Assembly (NCBI GenBank): GCA_029260015.1
Contig: JAJDEB010000009.1
Location: 1 to 64,000 of the forward strand
DNA length: 64,000 nucleotides
DNA from: Phycisphaerae bacterium
Lineage (GTDB): Bacteria; Planctomycetota; Phycisphaerae; UBA1845
Direction of reading: 5' to 3'
This document shows positions 1 through 10,180 of the stretch, in pieces; within the stretch, counting starts at the first letter, position 1, and every line of letters begins with the position of its first letter. The translations under genes and the position numbers were made by a program. The notes beneath the pieces are model-generated. The model had not been told where the DNA came from, searched no databases, and was given only the letters and a program-made list of their open reading frames with translations.

Positions 1-1
1 T

Positions 2-1276
2 CTCAACCTCCGCCTGACGAAGTTTGTGAATGATTTGCTCTGTAGTGAATCTCTTCCTGCTCATCAAATGACCTCCTCGAAATCCATGATCCAACCAGAA
101 TACTCTCTCTTTGGTTGGATCGAAATCAGGGGGTCAGGTCAGTTCACAGTCCTTTTGGATCCGTCGGACCAATGGATCGCGTCAGGTTCGGATGATCACA
201 CGGTGCGATTGTGGGCCACTGCCTCAGGACGATCACTCGGTGTACTTCTGGGTCACACCGGTTCCGTGAGGGGATTGGCCGTTACCGCGGATGGCTCACT
301 TATGGCGTCGGCCTCTGACGATCACACCGTTCGACTTTGGAACATGGACGCGATCGGATTTCGAGGCGGGCGACGAATCTATCGCGGTCACGAGGGCTAT
401 GTGTACGATGTCGCTTTTGATTCGAGCGATCCGACGGGACGTCGCGTTGCATCGGTGGCTTGGGACGCGACGCTCCGCCAATGGGATGCGGTCAGCGGAG
501 AAACGTCGCGCGTTGCTGAACTTGGATCAGTACCGGCTTGCTGTCTTGCCTATAGTCCGGATGGGAGTCGGATCGCAGTAGGTTCATCCGACCGTCAGAT
601 ACGACTTTTGGATGGAGCAACCGGGCAGGTCATTCGGAAATTCTCCCTTTCGGCTAAGGGAGCAATCTCCATTGCGTTCAGCCCGGACGGAAAACACTTA
701 GCTGCGACTCAAGGCGTTGACTACCTACGGCCCGACAGCGGAAGCGCCAAGGTCTGGGAAGTAGAAAACGGCCGCGAGGTCGCGGTATACAACGAGACGA
801 AGCGATACCTCGCGGTGATGTCGCCCAACAACCTCTACTTGGCAATCACCGAACCGAATGAACCGCATATCATCGATGCTGTTACCGGTAAGACCGTTGT
901 CACTTTCAAAGGACAAGGCGCACGAATCAATCGAATAAATTACTCGGCGGATGGAACGCGATTCCTTACTGCAAGCGACGACGGCACGGTCGGTGTCTGG
1001 AACTCCAAAAATGGTGCGCTCGTCAAATTGCTCAAAGGCCATTCGAATAAGGTGTATGACGCCAAGTTTTCACCAGACAACAAGAGCATCGTGTCAGGAT
1101 CAAACGATAACACAGTGCGGATCTGGGATGCCGAAACCTTTGAACAATTGATCGAGCTTCGCGGCCATGAGAGATACGTCTACGCCTTGGCGATCAGCTC
1201 AGACTCCTCCATGATCGTCTCTGCTTCGGGCGACCACACAGCCCGAATTTGGGACTCTCTCAAACGAAACCGATAG
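2..1276 (+). CDS. WD40 repeat protein, 5'-truncated by window edge
   Basis: The reading frame is open to the first base of the window, so the GTG at 26 reported by the ORF track is probably internal and the gene starts outside. About nine WD40-type blades can be read, most ending in a clear Asp/Trp signature such as SGSDDHTVRLW, SASDDHTVRLW, SGSNDNTVRIW and SASGDHTARIW, each preceded by a GH dipeptide as in GHTGSV, GHSNKV and GHERYV. The middle blades (about residues 170 to 300) are degenerate. WD40 propellers are protein-interaction platforms; in Planctomycetota they often form the C-terminal sensor part of Ser/Thr kinases, so the missing N-terminus could carry a kinase. No kinase motif is visible here, so the domain partner is unknown. 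Confidence 0.85.
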   Translation, partial: LNLRLTKFVNDLLCSESLPAHQMTSSKSMIQPEYSLFGWIEIRGSGQFTVLLDPSDQWIASGSDDHTVRLWATASGRSLGVLLGHTGSVRGLAVTADGSLMASASDDHTVRLWNMDAIGFRGGRRIYRGHEGYVYDVAFDSSDPTGRRVASVAWDATLRQWDAVSGETSRVAELGSVPACCLAYSPDGSRIAVGSSDRQIRLLDGATGQVIRKFSLSAKGAISIAFSPDGKHLAATQGVDYLRPDSGSAKVWEVENGREVAVYNETKRYLAVMSPNNLYLAITEPNEPHIIDAVTGKTVVTFKGQGARINRINYSADGTRFLTASDDGTVGVWNSKNGALVKLLKGHSNKVYDAKFSPDNKSIVSGSNDNTVRIWDAETFEQLIELRGHERYVYALAISSDSSMIVSASGDHTARIWDSLKRNR

Positions 1277-1743
1277 AACGAAGTGCCTGCTCTCCTCGGA
1301 CCTGAATTTTGCGCGACCACAACATTTCACTTTGAAGAACGACATTCCATGGGACGCAAAAGGCGAATTCACGATCAGCATAAATTGTAGAAAACCATCC
1401 AATTTCAATGATACATTCGAATTGGGAAGAGATTCACGAATCGCGATCGCCCCATGCCGTCGATCGACTTGCACCAACCGAAGATCTCTTCCGCTCGCTT
1501 TCGTATTCGCTGACTGATCGCGTAGCCTGTGGTATGTCGTTGCGCGTTGATCAATCGCACCACGCATCAAGAATCCTTCATGAAAAAACAAGATGCAATT
1601 TAGACAACAAAATAATGATTGATGTCGCTAAACGGTGTTCTTTAGCAACCTGCTAGAATCAGAGAACCTGATGAGTCTGTATTATGCCGCGCAGCCAGCT
1701 TTCTCCAACTTGCGTCGCTCATAGTCTTGGCATTGCAATGAGT
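1277..1743. other. Intergenic region, no gene recognised
   Basis: This 467-base stretch separates the convergent WD40 gene and RND pump gene. The short ORFs listed here overlap each other on both strands, have no convincing ribosome binding sites and resemble no family I know. I see no clear terminator hairpin with a T-run. Confidence 0.5.
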
Positions 1744-4700
1744 CTAATTTTGGTTGTGGTCGATTGGCTTTACGATCTGCAGTATCGCCGGAACGAATAG
1801 CAGGTTCATTATTGTCGATGTCACCAAACCGCCGACGATGACGACGGCGAGTGGGAACTCGATTTCGTGTCCGGGTTTGTTTCCTGCAATGACTAGGGGA
1901 ATCAAACCGAGGCCCGTTGAAAGGGCTGTCATTAGAATCGGTGACAGGCGTTCTTGCGCCCCTCGAATCAACAAGTCCACGCTCATCGACTCGCCTTCTT
2001 CCCGCAATAAATGTTCGTAGTGGCTGACCATCATGATGCCGTTGCGCCCGGCGATCCCGAGGACCGTTACGAACCCCACCAATGAACCCAGCGAAAGTAC
2101 GCCTCCGCTGATGAACGCCGCAGCCACTCCTCCCACGAGTGAAAACGCCAGCGTCAGTAAGATAAGGGCCGTGAGGCGGATCGATTCAAACTCGACGTAC
2201 AATAGAATGACGACCATCGCCAATGCAGCCAGTGCGAAAATTATTAGTCGGCGCTGGGATGCCTGGCGTGCTTCAAATTCGCCCAGGAATTCCGGGTGAT
2301 AGCCTTGATCGAATGTCAAGGTTTCAACCTTCGCACGAACGTCTCTTGCAACGCTGCCGAGGTCTCGTCCCTTGGCGTTGCAGGTGATGTCAATCCGTCT
2401 TGATGCCGACTCGCGTTTGATTGCGTTCGGGGCTGGCGTGATGCGAACGTCGGCGAGATCACCCAAACGGGCTTGCCCGCCCGACGGCAGATCGATAAGC
2501 AATTCGCCAAGTTGGTGTGGGTTCTGACGCAAACCATCGTCACCGCGAACGGCTACATCGAACACCATTTGAGTTTCATAAATTTCGCCAACCTTCGTGC
2601 CTTGCAATAAGGTTGTAGTGGGCCTTCGAACATCGCCAGCCGTCAAGCCAAAGATCGATGCGGCGTCGGGTTTCAACGTAATCAGGATTTGCGGAACTAA
2701 AGTTTGCTGTTCGATGTGCAGATCCGATACGCCCTCGATTCCATCGATGGCGTCGTGTACGTCTTTGGCTTTGCTGCGAAGCGTTTCAAGGTTTGGTCCA
2801 TAAAGGCGCACGACGATGCTCGCACTGGCACCGGTTAATACTTCTTTAATGCGTTCCTTCAAATAGGTAAGTACGTCGCGATAGATACCTGGGTATTCGT
2901 CGATGACGCCTTGGATACTGGCCATCGTCTTGTCGAAGTCGGCTTCCGGTTCGACGCTGACCCAAAGCTCACAAAACTCTGGCCCCACGACTTCGTCGGC
3001 GACTTCAGCACGGCCCAGATGTGCGCCGAAATTTCGAACACCTGGGATCGCGCGTAGCTTGCGACTTACGTTGACCGTCGAGCGACTCAATGCATCCAAC
3101 GATGTGCCCGGTTTTTCGACCCAATGCATTAGGAAATCGGTTTCCTGAAAGTGTGGCAGAAACTCTTCGCCGAGCATGGGCACACTCAACGCCGAGCCAA
3201 CCAATACACCGACGACCAAGAGAGCGACCATCGCTGGCCGACCGATGAATACCAAGAGAATCCTGCGATATGCAGACTTCAACCAGCAAACAAAGAACGG
3301 GTCTTCCGCGATGTGCTTGGCATTGGGCAAGAGCAAGAGACTCAGAGCCGGCGTCACCGTCAGTGCAACGAGTAGCGACACAAGAATCGCGAGTATGTAC
3401 GACATCGCCAGCGGACGGAAAAATGTCCCGGCAAGCCCTTCAAGAAAGAAGATCGGCAGGAATACGAGGATGACAATCATCGTCGCGAATACCACCGCGC
3501 TGCGGACTTCCAGCGAAGCCTTAAGCACGACTCGAAATGGTGACAATGGCATCGCCAGTTTTGAATTGAGTCGTAGTCGCCGGGCGATATTCTCCACATC
3601 GATAATGGCGTCATCCACGACTTCGCCCACCGCAATGACCAACCCAGCCAACGTCATCACATTGATGGTGCCACCACGCCAGTACAGCACCAGCAGCGCA
3701 CCGAAAATCGAAAGCGGGATCGCCAGCAGACTGATCGCAGCCGTTCGCCAGTTGAACAAGAAGAGCACGAGGATGATCGCAACAAGGAGCGACCCGAGCA
3801 GCATCGCATGAGTCAGATTGTCGATCGATCGTTCCACGAATGATGCGGGGCGAAAAATCGTCGAATCGATTTCGACGTCGGTCAGTCCGGGTTTGAGTAG
3901 TTCGATCGCGGCTTCTACTTGGCGGGTGACTTCCAGCGTGTTGCCCCACGGTTGTTTCTCGACAATCAGCAGCAAGCCCGGGCCATCATTGATGACCGCA
4001 TCGCCGATCGGTGGCGGAAAGCCTTCGACCACATCGGCGACATCACCGAGTCGGATGATCGCACCGTTTTGAAAAGTTACGACTGTTCGCGCAAGATCGT
4101 CGGCAGACTGCACCGCAGAGTCGTGCCGGATCGGGATGCGTTGATTGGGCGTGTCCACGAATCCCCCCGCACCGACGACGGTTGCATCGCCCGCCGCTCG
4201 AATGACCATGTCGAGTGTAACGTTGTGGGCTTGCAATCGCTGCGGCGTGACCCGAACTTGCAACTCGCGATCGCGCTGTCCCCAGATGGCCACGTTGGCG
4301 ACGCCTGAAACGGCCATCAGGTGCGGGCGGATCGTCCATTTCGCCAATGTCGTCAGTTCAACCTGTGAAAGTTTCTTCGACGAAACGCCAATCTTGAGCA
4401 CGCGACTCAGCGACGATAACGGCGACAGAACGACCGGCGGTCGAGCGACGGATGGGAGTCTTGGTGTTTCGATGGCAAGTCGTTCCTGCACGAGTTGCCG
4501 CGCTTCCATCAAATCGGCATCTTCCTGCAAATAGAGTACGATCGATGAGAGTCCCAAGACGGATTTCGAGCGTATCGTTTGCAGGCGCGGCGTGCCGTTC
4601 AACGCACTTTCAAGTGGAACCGTGATCAGGCTTTCAACTTCTTCGGTTGAGAGTCCCGGGGCCTCGGTCTGGATTTCGATGCGCGGTGGTGCGAATTCGG

Positions 4701-4818
4701 GGAAGACATCCAAAGGCACTTGCGAAGTCGATCGCACTCCGGCTACGAGCATCCCGATGGCGATGGCCAACACGAGTACGCGAAGTCGCAGCGATGTCTT
4801 GACGATCCATGCAAGCAT
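1744..4818 (-). CDS. Heavy-metal efflux RND transporter, inner-membrane pump (CusA/CzcA family)
   Basis: This is the 1024-residue proton-driven inner-membrane pump of a tripartite efflux system that exports metal cations from periplasm or cytoplasm across the outer membrane. It has the RND plan: one N-terminal membrane helix (residues 10 to 30), a large periplasmic loop, a helix bundle from about 335 to 530, a second periplasmic loop and a C-terminal bundle. The start [13 protein letters not shown] and the acidic helix-4 motif [15 protein letters not shown] near residue 400 are typical of the heavy-metal (HME) subgroup; the acidic residues there carry protons. [11 protein letters not shown] in the C-terminal half is also typical. 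It is last in a three-gene operon, 48 bases after the adaptor gene. I could not identify the methionine triad that marks CusA, so metal specificity is open; the CusR-like box upstream favours Cu or Ag. Confidence 0.93.
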   Translation of the reverse strand: MLAWIVKTSLRLRVLVLAIAIGMLVAGVRSTSQVPLDVFPEFAPPRIEIQTEAPGLSTEEVESLITVPLESALNGTPRLQTIRSKSVLGLSSIVLYLQEDADLMEARQLVQERLAIETPRLPSVARPPVVLSPLSSLSRVLKIGVSSKKLSQVELTTLAKWTIRPHLMAVSGVANVAIWGQRDRELQVRVTPQRLQAHNVTLDMVIRAAGDATVVGAGGFVDTPNQRIPIRHDSAVQSADDLARTVVTFQNGAIIRLGDVADVVEGFPPPIGDAVINDGPGLLLIVEKQPWGNTLEVTRQVEAAIELLKPGLTDVEIDSTIFRPASFVERSIDNLTHAMLLGSLLVAIILVLFLFNWRTAAISLLAIPLSIFGALLVLYWRGGTINVMTLAGLVIAVGEVVDDAIIDVENIARRLRLNSKLAMPLSPFRVVLKASLEVRSAVVFATMIVILVFLPIFFLEGLAGTFFRPLAMSYILAILVSLLVALTVTPALSLLLLPNAKHIAEDPFFVCWLKSAYRRILLVFIGRPAMVALLVVGVLVGSALSVPMLGEEFLPHFQETDFLMHWVEKPGTSLDALSRSTVNVSRKLRAIPGVRNFGAHLGRAEVADEVVGPEFCELWVSVEPEADFDKTMASIQGVIDEYPGIYRDVLTYLKERIKEVLTGASASIVVRLYGPNLETLRSKAKDVHDAIDGIEGVSDLHIEQQTLVPQILITLKPDAASIFGLTAGDVRRPTTTLLQGTKVGEIYETQMVFDVAVRGDDGLRQNPHQLGELLIDLPSGGQARLGDLADVRITPAPNAIKRESASRRIDITCNAKGRDLGSVARDVRAKVETLTFDQGYHPEFLGEFEARQASQRRLIIFALAALAMVVILLYVEFESIRLTALILLTLAFSLVGGVAAAFISGGVLSLGSLVGFVTVLGIAGRNGIMMVSHYEHLLREEGESMSVDLLIRGAQERLSPILMTALSTGLGLIPLVIAGNKPGHEIEFPLAVVIVGGLVTSTIMNLLFVPAILQIVKPIDHNQN

Positions 4819-4866
4819 GTGTTTGATTCTCGCAAGCAGCCGGTGATTGAATTCAACAACGCTTCG

Positions 4867-6141
4867 TTAGTGGCCGGATGTTCCAAACTCAATACCGAAC
4901 AATTCGGCGGCACCGGTCGTCACAATGAGATCACCTTCAGCAACGCCGCTTACTACTTCAACCATGTCGTCGATGGTTCGAGTAATGGTAATCCGTTTCC
5001 TGACATAAGTGCCCTCGCTCTCCGCGACGTATGCCCACGAGTCACCGTGAATGTCGTAGAGGACAGCCAAGCTTGGTATGATGAGTGCGTCCGACTCGCC
5101 ATTGACGGGAACAGATACAATCAACCGCTCGCCGGCTTGAAACTCGCCCTCGCCATTGTCCAGTTCGTAATAAAGATCAACGGTGGCTGTCGCTGAATTG
5201 GCAGTCGGTGGAGCCTTGACCGGCGCAAGTACGAATTCTGTTGATGAAGAATTCCCAAATCGCCGTGCTTGAGCAGGTTTGTTCATCGACAGAGTTTGAG
5301 TATCTCCAACGTACACACCAACACGCACCCAAAGTGGATCGCCCGCCGTGATTTCGCAAAGGGGCGCACCGGTGGCGATGACCTCGTTCGGCGCGACGAA
5401 TAGACGCTGAACAACACCGCTGAATGGAACCGCGATTTGCAGCGACGCGCTTTCACCCTGCCCACTGAGGGAACTCAGCGTTGTCTCGATAACCTCTCGC
5501 CTGACTGTGGCCGCATCCAGCGCAGCTTGTGCCATGCGATGGTTGGCCGTCGCTTCGTCGAGTGAACGCACCGAACCGGCGTTCTCTTTGACGAGCTTCT
5601 CGGCGCGGGCGAGGGCAACCTTCGTACCACCGAGCCGCGCGTTGGCGGCTTCCACATCGCCGAGTGCCTGAGCCTTTGCGGATTCCAAATCGGCACGGGC
5701 GCGTACCAAGGCGATCCTGTCCGCTGGGTTTAGAACTTCTACCTGACCCTGCAGCGAAGGGATCAAGCGGAATAATGCATCACCCGCAGAGACGGGCGCG
5801 CCAGGTCTTGGGAATGCACCTGACTCGGTGGTCGCGATGGTTCCTGCTAGCGGCGCTGAAATCATGATCGAGCGCCCTTCCGGGATGACAATCACACCAC
5901 CATAGGTCCGATGATTCGGAATATCTTCCCGGCGTGCTGCTGTGGTTTGAATGTCCAGATGCGTGCGGGCTGCATCTGAAAGCGTCACCGTCGTAAGTTT
6001 GGACTCCGGTTGCGGATGACTGACCGTCACGCGTTCTTCGTGCGACTCGCTGCCACCACTTTTGGAAGACGCGCCGTTCTTGCACGCTCCGCTCGAAATG
6101 GCGGTGCAGACGAGAATCAGTATCCAAACGAATTTGCGCAT
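4867..6141 (-). CDS. RND efflux periplasmic adaptor (membrane fusion protein), lipoprotein
   Basis: This is the periplasmic adaptor that couples the RND pump to the outer-membrane channel. The ORF track begins at 6234, but the ATG at 6141 gives a clean lipoprotein signal peptide (MRKFVWILILVCTAISSGAC, lipobox SSGAC), so I use that start (424 residues). The order fits HlyD/CusB-type adaptors: a first beta/barrel-sandwich half (SAPLAGTIATTESGAF, about 100 to 130), an Ala/Glu-rich coiled-coil hairpin (about 145 to 225), the second half of the sandwich (VPFSGVVQRLFVAPNEVI) and a beta-barrel/membrane-proximal part. There is no His- or Met-rich N-terminal metal-binding stretch of the kind found in CusB or CzcB. 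The gene lies between the channel and pump genes in one transcription unit. Confidence 0.9.
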   Translation of the reverse strand: MRKFVWILILVCTAISSGACKNGASSKSGGSESHEERVTVSHPQPESKLTTVTLSDAARTHLDIQTTAARREDIPNHRTYGGVIVIPEGRSIMISAPLAGTIATTESGAFPRPGAPVSAGDALFRLIPSLQGQVEVLNPADRIALVRARADLESAKAQALGDVEAANARLGGTKVALARAEKLVKENAGSVRSLDEATANHRMAQAALDAATVRREVIETTLSSLSGQGESASLQIAVPFSGVVQRLFVAPNEVIATGAPLCEITAGDPLWVRVGVYVGDTQTLSMNKPAQARRFGNSSSTEFVLAPVKAPPTANSATATVDLYYELDNGEGEFQAGERLIVSVPVNGESDALIIPSLAVLYDIHGDSWAYVAESEGTYVRKRITITRTIDDMVEVVSGVAEGDLIVTTGAAELFGIEFGTSGH

Positions 6142-6275
6142 GTCGAAACCCGTGAATCTAAAAAAGGAACGCAGCGAAAATCTGCCGTACGAAATCGAGA
6201 AGGAAACCGAATATCGATTGGAAAAACGTTTCAAATAATTGCGTTGTTGGGGTCATGTTCTTTGCTACCGCCGTT

Positions 6276-7838
6276 TCAGTTTGAATCCAACTGTTTCATT
6301 TCGGCACCCAAGATCATTTTGGCACATGGGGCCGTCGCATTGGGTTGGCTCGTTTCAGGTAATCTTCCACCGCATGCACGCGTCAACTCCGCACGCGTCA
6401 CCAGCATGTTGCGGAGAGCGTCGGCTGACTGTCGCTTTTGTCCGAACATCGCGTCTTGCGCTTCGATGAGAATCAAGACGCTTTCTTCACCATTTTCGTA
6501 GCGACTTTGTGCTGTCTTGATGTTCTCTTGCGCTTGCGGAAGAATCTTGTTTTCAAACAACGCATGTTGATGCTGAGCCGTTCGGGCATTGTTAGACGCT
6601 TGTCGAATGTCGGTGGTCACTGTGTCGAATAGGAATTCACGTTCTTTGAGCAACTGTTGATACGCAAAATTGGCTTTGGCGATTTGCGCTTGATTCTGAT
6701 CCCAAATCGGCAGCGTCAGCTGAATGCTTGTGCCAAAGAGCGCGTCGATGATTTGATCTCGGACGACATCGCGCTGCCCCTTCGATTGAATCTCCGGTGC
6801 GGTCAACCGCCTTGCCGCAATGGAGGCGCGAGCAGTGTCGGCCAGTATCTTGCGATCCGGCAGGGTTCGCTGTTCCGTGCGCTCGCCCTGAAGTCCGACG
6901 ATCAAACTCGGGAGCACTTTCAGGAGTTGCAAATCGACATCTTGGGCGGCGGCTTCTACTAGTGCGTCGGCGATTTGGATATCAAAACGATTCGCCGTCG
7001 CGGTCTCAATCAGATCATCATCCGACGCGACGACGTATTGATCGTCGGAAAATGGGTCAGTCAGTTCCCAGCCATCATCCCATCGCACTACGCCAAGACT
7101 CTGTGCCAACGCAATGCGCGCGTTTTCTAGGTTGCGGGCTGCGAGCAGCGCATCGTTCTCGGCTTGCAAGACTTGCGAGCGCACCAAACCGGCATCCAGT
7201 GGGCTCGTCTCACCAGCGTCAAGTCGCACCTGTGCCAAATGTAATGACCGCTTAACCAATGCCAGATTGTCGCTCGCGATGACATTCAATCGCTCCCGCC
7301 AAAGACAATCGTAATAAAGCGCCTGTGTCGAAGTGGCGATGCGGACGGCTTCGTTGAGGACCGCGAGAATGGTCTGCTCAAGTTGGGCTTCGGCGATTCT
7401 CTTTTTGACCGGAATCTGCCAGAGATCGACAAGTTGTTGAGCCAGTCCAAATGTCAATTCACTTCTGCCACCACCTTCGATGAATCGCGTTCCGATCATG
7501 AGCGACGGATTGGTCCACAGTCCGGATTGCACAACATCCGCGCGCGACGCCCCAATCGTTTGAAACAACGACTGAAAGTACCGGTTATTCAGCAGCGCCA
7601 CGCTAACGGCTTCGCTGGCGGTCAACCCACCGTCGAACAAGGCGAGCACTTTTTGGTCGGTTTCAATTTCAGCCGACGGGTCGAAGACATCATCGACCGC
7701 CAATCGCTGCTTGATTCGATTGGACGCATCTAGAAAATCGGGCTGGGGATTGACCTGAGCGCACCCAACTACCAAGTGCGACGCTGTGCAGCAGAAAATC
7801 ACGATTATGCAAAATTGGTGAATAATAGAAATGGTCAC
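6276..7838 (-). CDS. Outer-membrane efflux channel (TolC/CusC/CzcC family), lipoprotein
   Basis: This is the outer-membrane channel of the efflux complex, 520 residues and first gene of the operon. The N-terminus has a signal peptide ending in a lipobox (HLVVGCAQ), as in CusC-like lipidated channels. Two outer-membrane-efflux repeats follow, rich in long Ala/Gln/Leu helices: residues about 80 to 260 (AEAQLEQTILAVLNEAVRIA, LARNLENARIALAQSLG) and about 290 to 500 (QTLPIWDQNQAQIAKANFAY, ARTAQHQHALFENKILPQAQ, SRYENGEESVLILIEAQDA). The ASRADVVQSGLWTNPSLMIG segment is typical of CzcC-like channels. It is transcribed divergently from the response regulator at 8045; the 206-base spacer carries a putative regulator box. 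Confidence 0.9.
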   Translation of the reverse strand: MTISIIHQFCIIVIFCCTASHLVVGCAQVNPQPDFLDASNRIKQRLAVDDVFDPSAEIETDQKVLALFDGGLTASEAVSVALLNNRYFQSLFQTIGASRADVVQSGLWTNPSLMIGTRFIEGGGRSELTFGLAQQLVDLWQIPVKKRIAEAQLEQTILAVLNEAVRIATSTQALYYDCLWRERLNVIASDNLALVKRSLHLAQVRLDAGETSPLDAGLVRSQVLQAENDALLAARNLENARIALAQSLGVVRWDDGWELTDPFSDDQYVVASDDDLIETATANRFDIQIADALVEAAAQDVDLQLLKVLPSLIVGLQGERTEQRTLPDRKILADTARASIAARRLTAPEIQSKGQRDVVRDQIIDALFGTSIQLTLPIWDQNQAQIAKANFAYQQLLKEREFLFDTVTTDIRQASNNARTAQHQHALFENKILPQAQENIKTAQSRYENGEESVLILIEAQDAMFGQKRQSADALRNMLVTRAELTRACGGRLPETSQPNATAPCAKMILGAEMKQLDSN

Positions 7839-7913
7839 TTTCGATCAGCCACGAATTCAGCATGTCTTTAAGCAGATCGTACTGACGAATTGTGGACAGA
7901 GCATGAACGCAAC

Positions 7914-7929
7914 ATGACAATCCTGTAAT
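7914..7929. promoter_or_regulatory. Putative CusR/CopR-type operator (imperfect palindrome)
   Basis: The sequence ATGACAATCCTGTAAT lies between the efflux operon and the regulator gene. Its left half ATGACAA matches the E. coli CusR box half-site exactly; after the expected 2-base spacer the right half CTGTAAT matches TTGTCAT at 5 of 7 positions. The position in the divergent spacer is right for controlling both transcripts. The match is by eye against the published consensus; binding is inferred. Confidence 0.55.
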
Positions 7930-8044
7930 CTTTGACGTGAAATGAAAACGAATATTGACTACCGATTGCGTTTACCGTTCTTTGCAGGAACAATCTGCCT
8001 TCGGGCGCGGTTGGGTAGGTTGCTAATCACGTTGGATGTGCAGC

Positions 8045-8731
8045 ATGCGAGCATTGGTAATCGAAGACGATCAAGCCGTATCGCAATTCGTCGAACGAGG
8101 GTTGCGTGAAAACGGATTTGCCGTCGAGGTCGCGTTTGATGGCCACGATGGAATGCATACCGCCGAATGCACGGAACACGACGTTATCGTTTTGGACCTG
8201 ATGCTTCCCGGACGAGACGGATTCAGCATCCTCAACCAATTGCGGCAAGCCGGTAACAAAACACCGGTGATCTGCTTGACGGCCCGCGATTCCGTCGATG
8301 ACCGTGTGACCGGTTTGGATTTGGGTGCCGACGACTACCTCGTCAAACCATTCAGCTTTGCAGAATTGCTTGCGCGAATACGTGCCTTGCTTCGACGCGG
8401 GTCGCAGCTTCTTGACAATCCGATCAAGATTCGCGATCTGTCCATCGACGTGACCACGCGGCAGGTCCGAAGAGCGGGCCATCGAATCGATCTGTCTGCG
8501 CGCGAATTCGAGCTACTTGAGTATCTTGCCCGTCATGCCGGTCAAGTGTTGTCACGAACCATGCTGATGGAAAAAGTCTGGGACGTGAACCGCGATCCGC
8601 AAACCAACGTTGTGGATGTTCAAATCAACAGGTTACGCAACAAGATCGATCGCGGGTTTGATGTATCCTTGATCAACACAATTCGTGGTGTGGGCTACGT
8701 CATTCGCGACAGCGGTGCGAAGAGCCAATGA
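8045..8731 (+). CDS. OmpR-family two-component response regulator, likely regulator of the adjacent efflux operon
   Basis: DNA-binding response regulator of 228 residues. I prefer the ATG at 8045 to that at 8036 because receiver domains begin MRALVIEDD. The receiver domain (1 to about 115) has the acidic pocket EDD, the phosphoacceptor Asp51 in VLDLMLPGRDG, and the Lys in LVKPF. The C-terminal winged helix (about 130 to 225) has the OmpR pattern DLSAREFELLEYL and VDVQINRLRNKID. It overlaps the kinase gene by four bases (ATGA), so the pair is translationally coupled. The divergent efflux operon and the CusR-like box between them make it the probable metal-responsive activator of that operon, comparable to CusR or CzcR. 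The inducing metal cannot be told from sequence. Confidence 0.92.
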   Translation: MRALVIEDDQAVSQFVERGLRENGFAVEVAFDGHDGMHTAECTEHDVIVLDLMLPGRDGFSILNQLRQAGNKTPVICLTARDSVDDRVTGLDLGADDYLVKPFSFAELLARIRALLRRGSQLLDNPIKIRDLSIDVTTRQVRRAGHRIDLSAREFELLEYLARHAGQVLSRTMLMEKVWDVNRDPQTNVVDVQINRLRNKIDRGFDVSLINTIRGVGYVIRDSGAKSQ

Positions 8732-10143
8732 AAATCGGCACGCGGCTGACGTTGTGGGGAACACTCATCACACTCGCCACCAGTGCTGCGGTTTGCATCA
8801 CGCTGTACATCGGGCTAAGCGTGTCGCTTCACCGCGAAGTTGACAGTTTCCTCGAAGGCGAAGTGCAAGAATTCCTCGCGATACTCATGGAAGAAGGCAG
8901 CGAAGGCTTCGATGCCATCGAAAATGACATTCGTCGCGAGTTGGGAAGCCGGGCGCGCAACGACTTGACGTTTCGATTGTTGAGTACAGACGGTGAGTTG
9001 ATTCTTGCGAGTCACGCAGATCCATCACTGCCCAACCCATGGAAAATTGCACCTTCAGAAAGGCGCGGTCCACGTGTTTGGTTTGAAACCGTACATCCCA
9101 CAGCCGCCCGTCATGAAACTCGGGCATGCTGCATGGTCGCGACTTTGCCTGGACGCGGGGAATACGTCGTCCAAGCCACTTATTCGATGGTCGGTGTCGC
9201 AACTGACCTCGAACAATTCATGCGCCTAGAATTAATCGTGCTTGCCGCAGCGCTGATTCTATCATTCTTGGGTGGCCGTGTCTTTGCGCAGAAGAGTCTA
9301 CAACCCATTCAGAAAATGACGGAGACAGCCGGCGCGATCAATGCCAGCGATTTGTCTGCGCGGCTGAACCAATCTGATGACCGTGACGAAATCGATCAAC
9401 TTGCCCAAGTCCTAAACGGGATGCTCGAACGGTTGGAGCGTCAGGTACAGCAAATTCGACAGTTTACAGCAGATGCCGCTCATGAATTGCGAACACCGCT
9501 TGCTGCATTGCGTGGCAACGCGGAGATGGCGTTGAGCGAAGGCGCCGATTCCGATCGCCGACGCGAAGCCTTGGAAGAAAGCATTGAAGAATATGACCGA
9601 CTGTCGCGACTCACCGAAGACCTACTCTCACTTGCACGGGCGGACGCAGGGCAGTTGCTGGCTGTTCGCCAACCGGTCAACCTTGGTGCGGCCATCGAAG
9701 ATGTGATTGACCTATTCAGCGCCTTAGCCGAAGAGCGCGGAATCGAACTTAGTGATTCAACTGAAAGCGAAGTTTCGATCAATGCTGATCCCGGAAGAAT
9801 CAAACAAGTCTTGAGCAACGTTCTGGATAACGCTCTGAAATTTACGGGCAGCGGAGGGCAGGTGCGGGCTAAACTGATCGCATCAGACAATGAGGCGATA
9901 CTCACGATAGTCGACACTGGAATCGGAATTGCAAAAGAGAACATTCCAAAACTATTCGATCGATTCTATCGAGCCGACAAAGCCCGTTCGCGTGCATCTG
10001 CCAGTCCGGGAAGCAATGCTGGATTTGGCCTGGGGTTGCCGATCTGCCGATCGATCATTACAGCACACGGTGGAACTATCGAGTTGGAATCTTCACATGG
10101 GAAAGGCACCACAGTCGTACTCAGGTTTCCGCTGCAGTCTTAG
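8728..10143 (+). CDS. Membrane sensor histidine kinase (CusS-like), partner of the 8045 regulator
   Basis: A 471-residue sensor kinase. Two membrane helices (about 12 to 34 and 166 to 184) flank a periplasmic sensor domain of about 130 residues; a HAMP linker follows (KSLQPIQKMTETAGAINASDLSARL), then a dimerisation domain with the phosphoacceptor His252 in DAAHELRTPLAAL, and an ATPase domain with N-box NVLDNALKFT, G1 VDTGIGIAKENI, and G2 GFGLGLPICRSI. The spacing and HAMP sequence are like CusS and CzcS. The periplasmic domain holds a pair of Cys (RACCM, about residue 131) and several His that could bind metal; this is suggestive only. The gene is coupled to the regulator through an ATGA overlap. 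Confidence 0.92.
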   Translation: MKIGTRLTLWGTLITLATSAAVCITLYIGLSVSLHREVDSFLEGEVQEFLAILMEEGSEGFDAIENDIRRELGSRARNDLTFRLLSTDGELILASHADPSLPNPWKIAPSERRGPRVWFETVHPTAARHETRACCMVATLPGRGEYVVQATYSMVGVATDLEQFMRLELIVLAAALILSFLGGRVFAQKSLQPIQKMTETAGAINASDLSARLNQSDDRDEIDQLAQVLNGMLERLERQVQQIRQFTADAAHELRTPLAALRGNAEMALSEGADSDRRREALEESIEEYDRLSRLTEDLLSLARADAGQLLAVRQPVNLGAAIEDVIDLFSALAEERGIELSDSTESEVSINADPGRIKQVLSNVLDNALKFTGSGGQVRAKLIASDNEAILTIVDTGIGIAKENIPKLFDRFYRADKARSRASASPGSNAGFGLGLPICRSIITAHGGTIELESSHGKGTTVVLRFPLQS

Positions 10144-10180
10144 CACTAACCAAAAGCGCTACACTTGGGTTTGAGCTGCC

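Noticed and set aside
291-1151. ORFs of 60 to 105 residues overlapping the WD40 gene on both strands
   Set aside because: They are shadows of the WD40 coding sequence and have no ribosome binding site or domain.
1199-1656. Overlapping ORFs 1199-1591 minus, 1332-1517 plus and 1408-1656 plus in the spacer
   Set aside because: They overlap each other on both strands and match no family I know; composition does not look like coding sequence.
3176-3811. 211-residue plus-strand ORF inside the RND pump gene
   Set aside because: It is antisense to a full-length conserved gene; its Ser/Thr/Arg-rich composition is typical of antisense frames.
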